Part shown: one piece after another, positions 59,330 to 64,000 of the stretch
Numbering within the stretch: the first letter of the stretch is position 1
How the letters are laid out: each line of letters begins with the position of its first letter
Assembly (NCBI RefSeq): GCF_000620785.1
Contig: NZ_JIAI01000002.1
Location: 552,110-616,109 of the forward strand
Length of the DNA stretch: 64,000 bases
Direction: 5' to 3'
Source: Actinospineispora acaciae DSM 45401
GTDB lineage: Bacteria; Actinomycetota; Actinomycetes; Mycobacteriales; Pseudonocardiaceae
Translations under genes and position numbers: made by a program
Notes under the pieces: generated by a model
Seen by the model: the letters and a program-made list of their open reading frames with translations, nothing else
What the model was told of the DNA's origin: nothing
The model's database searches: none

Positions 59330-60185
59330 CGCCGGCCGGGGTCGGTGAGAGCAGGCCGACGCTCTCCAGCGCGGCGCGGACCGCCGCCGTCTCGGCCTCG
59401 TCGGCGGCCACCAGCGGCAGCCGCAGGCCGCCGACGCGGTGTCCGAGCAGGTTCAGCGCCGCCTTGACCGAGACCGGGTTGGTCACGCTCATCGCCCGGT
59501 AGACAGCCTGCAGCGAGGCGTCGATCTCGGCGCGGCGCGCCGGCTCGTCCACCATCCGGTGCATCTGCTCGCCGATCACATGGCTGGCTACCAGGATGCC
59601 GCCGCAGCCGCCCAGGTCCAGGGTGCGGGCGAAGATCTCGTCGTTGCCCGCGTACAGGCCCAGCCCGTCCACCTGCGCCAGGTTGGCGTTGTTGGCCTGC
59701 TTGACGTAGTCGATGCGCTCGATCTGGGCCAGCTCGGCGAGCAGGTCGTTGGGCAGGTCGATGACCACCCGGGACGGGATGTTGTACAGCACGATCGGCT
59801 TGTCGGTGGCCGCCGAGACCTCGCGGTAGTGGGTGAGGATGCCGCGCCGGTTGGGCTTGTTGTAGTACGGGGTCACCGACAGCACCGCGTCCACGCCCAG
59901 CCCGGTGGCCTTCTCGGTGAGGTGGCAGGCGTGCCGGGTGTTGTTCGAGCCGGTGCCGGCCACGATCGTGGCGCCCGGCGGGCGGTGCCGGCAGGCCAGC
60001 TCGATCACCCGCAGGTGCTCGTCGTCGTCCAGGGTGGAGGCCTCGCCGGTGGTCCCGCAGACCACGAAGCCGTCCGAGCCGTGCGCGGCCAGGTGGTGCA
60101 TGAGATCGACGAACGCCTCCTCGTCGACGGCGAGGTTGTCGTCGAACGGGGTGACGATCGCGGTGAGGACGGAACCGAGCGACAT
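59319..60185 (-). CDS. dapA: 4-hydroxy-tetrahydrodipicolinate synthase (DapA family)
   Basis: This is a 288-residue class I aldolase barrel. All DapA active-site residues are at their expected places: Thr in GTTGE (44-48), Tyr107, Tyr134, Arg139 and the Schiff-base Lys162. The Arg that binds the aspartate semialdehyde carboxylate supports a true lysine/diaminopimelate synthase rather than N-acetylneuraminate lyase. Start ATG 60185 follows GGGAAG. No other lysine gene is nearby, so it may be a paralogue. Confidence 0.88.
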   Translation of the reverse strand: MSLGSVLTAIVTPFDDNLAVDEEAFVDLMHHLAAHGSDGFVVCGTTGEASTLDDDEHLRVIELACRHRPPGATIVAGTGSNNTRHACHLTEKATGLGVDAVLSVTPYYNKPNRRGILTHYREVSAATDKPIVLYNIPSRVVIDLPNDLLAELAQIERIDYVKQANNANLAQVDGLGLYAGNDEIFARTLDLGGCGGILVASHVIGEQMHRMVDEPARRAEIDASLQAVYRAMSVTNPVSVKAALNLLGHRVGGLRLPLVAADEAETAAVRAALESVGLLSPTPAGVTG

Positions 60186-60303
60186 GCTGCACAGCTTCCC
60201 TCGCGCCGGCCAGGAAGTCGAGTGGCCACGGACCTGTTGACCCGGGGATTCTCCAAAGGCCATGGTGGGACGCGTCACACGCCGGGACCCCGGGAGGCCA
60301 GCC

Positions 60304-61461
60304 ATGTCCACAGCCGCCGTCGACCAGGTGCTCGCCCTGGCGGTCGCCGCCGGTGACGTCCCGAACGCGACGGCCGTGGCCGCCGACCGCGACGGCGTGA
60401 TCTACGAGGGTTCCGCGGGCCCGCGCGCGGTCGGCCAGGACGACCCGGTCGGGCCGGACAGCATGTTCCGGATCGCGTCCCAGACCAAGATGGTGGTCAC
60501 CGTCGCCGCGCTGCAGCAGGTGGAGCGGGGGAACCTGGAGCTGGACGCCCCGGTGGACACCTACCTGCCCGAGTTCGCCGACCTGCGGGTCCTGGAGGGC
60601 TTCGACGGGGACACCCCGAAGCTGCGCCCGGCCGGCGCGCGGGCCACCGTGCGCCACCTGGTCACCCACACCACCGGGCTGGGCTACGACTTCTTCAGCG
60701 CCGACGTCCGGCGCTGGCAGGAGGTGACCGGGACCCGGGGCGTGAACTCGGGCTCGATGGAGGTGTTCACCGCGCCGCTGACCTGCGACCCCGGGACCCG
60801 GTTCGAGTACGGCATCAACAGCGACTGGCTGGGCCGGGTGGTGGAGGCGGCCAGCGGCCAGTCGCTGGACGCCTACCTGGACGTCAACGTCCTCGGGCCG
60901 CTGGGCATGCACAACACCACGTTCCTGATGACCGAGGAGCAGCGGGCGAACTCGGTGCCGGTGCACATGCGCGGCGAGGACGGCGCCTGGCAGGCCACCG
61001 GGGTGGACTGGAGCCAGAGCCCGCAGTGGTGGGCCGGCGGGCACGGGCTGTACGCCACGCCGCGCGACTACCTGGCGTTCCAGCGGATGCTGCTCGGCGG
61101 CGGCACCCTCGGCGACGCGAGGATCCTGGAGCCGGCGACCGTGGCGGCGGCGTTCACCAACCAGATCGGCTCGCTGGACTTCCCGGCCTCGATCCCCACC
61201 GCCGACCCCGTCACCACCTGCGAGGTCAACCTCGGCCCCGGGCTGAAGTGGGGGTACGGGCTGCTGCTGAACACCGAGCGGGCACCGGGCATGCGCGCGG
61301 CCGGCAGCGGGGCATGGGCCGGCATCTTCAACACGCACTACTGGGTGGACCCCACCAGCGGCATCACCGCCGCGATCTACACCCAGACGCTGCCGTTCGT
61401 CGACCCCGGCGCGCTGCGGATGTACCTGGACTTCGAGCGGGCGCTCTACGCGTCGCTGTGA
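60304..61461 (+). CDS. Serine beta-lactamase-like hydrolase (class C/EstB family)
   Basis: This is a 385-residue penicillin-binding-protein-like hydrolase. SxxK is Ser59-Lys62 (SQTK), the YxN motif is YGIN, and the third motif region is GGHGL-like near residue 240. There is no signal peptide, so a cytoplasmic esterase or amidase is more likely than a secreted lactamase. ATG 60304 is preceded by GGGAGG. It is divergent from dapA and followed by an FAH-type hydrolase. Confidence 0.9.
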   Translation: MSTAAVDQVLALAVAAGDVPNATAVAADRDGVIYEGSAGPRAVGQDDPVGPDSMFRIASQTKMVVTVAALQQVERGNLELDAPVDTYLPEFADLRVLEGFDGDTPKLRPAGARATVRHLVTHTTGLGYDFFSADVRRWQEVTGTRGVNSGSMEVFTAPLTCDPGTRFEYGINSDWLGRVVEAASGQSLDAYLDVNVLGPLGMHNTTFLMTEEQRANSVPVHMRGEDGAWQATGVDWSQSPQWWAGGHGLYATPRDYLAFQRMLLGGGTLGDARILEPATVAAAFTNQIGSLDFPASIPTADPVTTCEVNLGPGLKWGYGLLLNTERAPGMRAAGSGAWAGIFNTHYWVDPTSGITAAIYTQTLPFVDPGALRMYLDFERALYASL

Positions 61462-61509
61462 CGGGCGCGCCCGGGTAGGTTGAGCGCGGACTCACTTCCG
61501 GGAGGGACA

Positions 61510-62349
61510 TTGAAGCTGGCGACCGTTCGGACCCAGGCAGGCACCCGCGCGGTGCGGTTGGACGCGGATCGCGCGGTGCAGACCGGCCACGCCGACGTCG
61601 GCGAGCTGCTGCGGCACCCGGACTGGCGGGACCTGGCGACGGCCGCCGACGGGGCGGAGCACGCCCTGGACGGGCTGGACTACGCCCCGCTGGTGCCCGC
61701 GCCAGAGAAGATCATCTGCGTCGGGCTGAACTACCGCGACCACATCCAGGAGACCGGCCGTACGCCGCCGGAGTACCCGACGCTGTTCGCCAAGTTCCCG
61801 CCCACGCTGGTCGGCGCCTATGACGACGTGCTGCTACCGGCGGCGTCCGACCAGGTGGACTGGGAGGCCGAGCTCGCGGTGGTGGTCGGCGCGCCGGCCC
61901 GTCACGTGTCGGCGGCCGAGGCGGTGGCCGCGATCGCCGGCTTCAGCGTGCTCAACGACGTCTCGGTGCGCGACTACCAGTACCGGACGCTGCAGTGGCT
62001 GCAGGGCAAGATGTTCGAGGCCACCACGCCGCTCGGCCCGGCGCTGGTCACTCCGGACGAGGTCGACGGGGGGACCGCGATCGACGCGGAGATCACCACC
62101 GAGGTGGACGGCGAGGTGCTGCAGCGCTCGACCACCGGGCAGCTCGTTTTCGACCCCGCCGCGCTGGTCGCCTACGTCTCGGAGATCATCACGTTGCGCC
62201 CTGGCGACGTGATCGCGACGGGCACCCCCGGCGGCGTCGGCCACGCCCGCACGCCACCCAGGCACCTGTCCGACGGCAACGTGCTCACCACCCGGATCGC
62301 CGGCGTCGGCGAGTGCCGCAACGTCTGCCGCAAGGAGAAGCTGTCCTAA
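61510..62349 (+). CDS. Fumarylacetoacetate hydrolase family protein
   Basis: This 279-residue protein has the FAH C-terminal barrel: ICVGLNYRDHIQETG near residue 74, the metal-binding EAELAVVVG near residue 118, and PGDVIATGTPGGVGHARTPP. Members hydrolyse carbon-carbon bonds in acylpyruvates or isomerise/decarboxylate 2-oxo-diacids at the end of aromatic catabolism. The TTG start at 61510 has GGGAGGG just upstream. It probably shares a transcript with the serine hydrolase. Confidence 0.9.
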   Translation: MKLATVRTQAGTRAVRLDADRAVQTGHADVGELLRHPDWRDLATAADGAEHALDGLDYAPLVPAPEKIICVGLNYRDHIQETGRTPPEYPTLFAKFPPTLVGAYDDVLLPAASDQVDWEAELAVVVGAPARHVSAAEAVAAIAGFSVLNDVSVRDYQYRTLQWLQGKMFEATTPLGPALVTPDEVDGGTAIDAEITTEVDGEVLQRSTTGQLVFDPAALVAYVSEIITLRPGDVIATGTPGGVGHARTPPRHLSDGNVLTTRIAGVGECRNVCRKEKLS

Positions 62350-62353
62350 GCCG

Positions 62354-63121
62354 TCACCGGTCGGTGAGCCGGCCCAGCTGTCGCTGCACCTCGTCCAGCC
62401 GGGCCTGCAGCAGCGCCACCTCGGCGGTGAGCAACGGGATCAGGGCATCCCGGTCGGCGTCGCTCTCGACGGTCGCGGGGGCGGCCGCGCTGTCCGGCGC
62501 CGCCTCGGCGGGCTGAACCGGAGGCGAGGCCCCGCCCAGGTCGAACGGTCGCACCGGGTCGTACGGGCGGTTCGTCTCGTCCTCGGCGACCGGGGTGCCG
62601 CCGAGCAGCTTGGAGAAGCCCTCCAGGGCGAGCCCCGGGCGCGGGCTGGCGCACGCCGTGCACACCGCGACCAGCCGCCGCCACCCCATCGAGCCGGCGC
62701 CGGTCTCCACGAACACCGTCGCCGCGTGCCCGCACCCGCACCTGCCGACCCGCACCCTGGTGACCCGCTGCCGGGCGTAGCGCAGCCCCCGCTCGTAGCG
62801 CAGGAACCGCCCGGACACCGCGACCTCCAGCAGCACCGCGTACCGGTAGTCCGGGTCGCAGGCCAGCGCCCGGGCGTCGTCGAGGGTGTGCACGCAGTAG
62901 AAGCCGCAGTCACACCACCGAGACGGGCTGCGATGTCGCCCGCCCTGGGCGCACTCGGCGTCGGCCCGTACCCCGTACACGCTCGCCCGGCCGAGGGTCA
63001 CCCCGCTGAACCCCGCGCGGCCACCGTCCGCCGAGATCATCGGGTGTGCCAGCTTGTACCCGCGCAGCGGCGTGGTCAGCTGTTCCTTCGGGGTGCGCCG
63101 GACGGGCGACCAGCCCGCCAT
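62354..63121 (-). CDS. Uncharacterised Cys-rich protein with C-terminal coiled coil
   Basis: This is a 255-residue protein. The middle carries Cys pairs that could bind zinc (CDCGFYC near 69-75; GRCGCGH near 126-132; CTAC near 153-156), and the last 35 residues (DALIPLLTAEVALLQARLDEVQRQLGRL) predict a coiled coil. I do not recognise a named family. It is preceded on the same strand by a 58-residue gene, so the two may work together. Confidence 0.72.
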   Translation of the reverse strand: MAGWSPVRRTPKEQLTTPLRGYKLAHPMISADGGRAGFSGVTLGRASVYGVRADAECAQGGRHRSPSRWCDCGFYCVHTLDDARALACDPDYRYAVLLEVAVSGRFLRYERGLRYARQRVTRVRVGRCGCGHAATVFVETGAGSMGWRRLVAVCTACASPRPGLALEGFSKLLGGTPVAEDETNRPYDPVRPFDLGGASPPVQPAEAAPDSAAAPATVESDADRDALIPLLTAEVALLQARLDEVQRQLGRLTDR

Positions 63122-63125
63122 CGGG

Positions 63126-63302
63126 CTAGGCCTTGGCGTGTGCGACGGCCGGTTCGGCCGGCGACTCCACCCGCGTGGTCGGCACGGACGCGGCCGGCGT
63201 GGTCTTCTCGACCGCCTCGACCGACTCGGTGGGCGCCTGCGGCTCCTCGATCGGCGCCTGCTCGACTACCTCGCCGACGGAAAGCATCTTTCCGAGCCTC
63301 AT
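63126..63302 (-). CDS. Small acidic Pro/Ala/Glu-rich protein (58 residues)
   Basis: This short gene has a convincing start: ATG at 63300-63302 with GGGAGG five bases upstream. The N-terminus MRLGKMLSVGEVVEQAP is followed by a low-complexity tail of Glu, Pro, Ala, Thr and Val. It stops four bases before the start of the Cys-rich protein gene, so the two are probably one operon. The family is unknown. Confidence 0.6.
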   Translation of the reverse strand: MRLGKMLSVGEVVEQAPIEEPQAPTESVEAVEKTTPAASVPTTRVESPAEPAVAHAKA

Positions 63303-63460
63303 CCCGGCCTCCCAGGTGCAGCGTGCGTGCTCGTTCCTTCAAGGCTGACTCGACGAGCCGCCGATGTCCAGAGCATAGGGCGTGTCCGTCCCCCATGAGG
63401 ATCACCGGCCCCGCCCGACCGGCCTAGCGGTGTCACCGTGAGAGATGGCTCAGAGGTGGC

Positions 63461-64000
63461 TCAGAGGTGGCGCAGCGCCGGCCAGATCCGCGCCCAGGAG
63501 TCGCGGCGGTCGGTGGCCAGCCAGATCGGCGTGCCGTCCAGCGGGGTGCGGGCTCCGAGCGCCGAGGTGTCCACGGTTGCCAGCCGCCGCACGGCGCCGA
63601 AGTACGGCCGGATCGCCGAGGGGTCGCCGACGAACAGCACCGCGTCTGACCCGTCATCCCTGGGGGAGCCGAAGTACCAGTACCCCCGGTGCCCGCTGTA
63701 CACCTCGGGCAGGCCCCGCGCCGGTCCGAACCTGTCCAGCGCGGCCGCCTCCCGGTAGTTCTCGGTGACGATCACCAGGCCCGGCCACGCCGAGCTCGGC
63801 ACCGTCAGGTAGGCGTCGGCCACGGTGTCCGCGAGCTCCGGCCAGCCGACCTCGCCGAGCCGTGGGCTGGGGCCCACCAGCGGCCGGTCGTGGTCCAGCC
63901 AGGAGACCGGGCCGACCGGCAGCACGGGCAGCGCCAGCAGCGCGGACAGCGCGAGCACCGGCCAGCGCGGCACCCACCGGAACAGCCGGGGCAGCCGCCC
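63461..64000 (-). CDS. Glycosyltransferase family 39-like protein, C-terminal part (cut by window edge)
   Basis: This is the C-terminal 179 residues of a membrane mannosyltransferase-like protein; the frame stays open to the right edge, so the start is outside. One hydrophobic segment (PVLALSALLALPVLPVG) precedes an extracytoplasmic domain with VIVTENYREAAALDRFG and YSGHRGYWYFGSP, typical of the C-terminal part of GT39/PMT (ArnT-like) proteins. These transfer sugars from polyprenyl phosphate carriers outside the membrane. Confidence 0.78.
   Translation of the reverse strand, partial: GRLPRLFRWVPRWPVLALSALLALPVLPVGPVSWLDHDRPLVGPSPRLGEVGWPELADTVADAYLTVPSSAWPGLVIVTENYREAAALDRFGPARGLPEVYSGHRGYWYFGSPRDDGSDAVLFVGDPSAIRPYFGAVRRLATVDTSALGARTPLDGTPIWLATDRRDSWARIWPALRHL

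Overview
The window is a high-GC chromosomal segment of an actinomycete. Nearly all sequence is coding, GTG and TTG starts are frequent, and neighbouring genes often share ATGA or GTGA stop/start overlaps. Actinobacterial markers include an XRE/DUF5753 regulator followed by a DUF397 protein, F420/flavin luciferase-like and deazaflavin-dependent proteins, PadR, IclR and TetR regulators, and a small Cys-rich protein of a type I associate with Pseudonocardiaceae. That family placement is an inference. I see no rRNA, tRNA, CRISPR array, phage or transposase gene.

Layout. 1-3562: a truncated zinc alcohol dehydrogenase, a TetR gene divergent from an aromatic-type FAD monooxygenase, and a second TetR gene. 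3949-17286: a thirteen-gene, almost gapless operon with acyl-CoA dehydrogenase, acyl-CoA ligase, two half-size hot-dog hydratases, E1 alpha and beta of a 2-oxoacid-type dehydrogenase, a lone lipoyl domain, a MmgE/PrpD protein, a Liv-type ABC importer (with a LivM-LivG fusion), its lipoprotein and an amidase. 17346-20338: a luciferase-like enzyme divergent from an MHS-type transporter, then a LysE exporter. The operon and the transporter share the same promoter/operator module, which suggests one regulon. 20348-25534 (minus): a sugar-type ABC importer with a PPOX/split-barrel protein and an esterase. 25755-28477 (minus): an MHS transporter, an unknown protein and a nitrilase-family hydrolase, divergent from a cupin and a luciferase-like enzyme. 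30811-36710: an IclR regulator, then a thiolase-like protein, a DUF35 protein, a second acyl-CoA ligase and a two-subunit B12-dependent acyl-CoA mutase.

The right half is more ordinary: a regulatory pair with DUF397, a methyltransferase, an enoyl-CoA hydratase/PadR pair, a methionine ABC importer (MetQNI), a 2-hydroxyacid dehydrogenase, an MFS/deazaflavin pair under a TetR gene, a xylose-like ABC system with ROK regulator and ROK kinase, a DHA2 efflux pump with an XRE regulator, a Tat-exported multicopper oxidase with a membrane partner and PadR, a DapA-type synthase, a serine beta-lactamase-like hydrolase, an FAH-family hydrolase, small conserved proteins, and the C-terminus of a GT39 mannosyltransferase.

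Three families of repeated or palindromic non-coding DNA lie between genes. One is a 45-48 bp near-perfect hairpin present three times, always between convergent genes. One is a MITE-like element present twice at 5' ends of genes. One is a 168 bp long palindrome. The most promising unknown biology is the thirteen-gene operon plus its co-regulated transporter, and the thiolase/DUF35/ligase/B12-mutase operon. Both look like catabolic routes for organic acids or amides whose substrates I cannot name.
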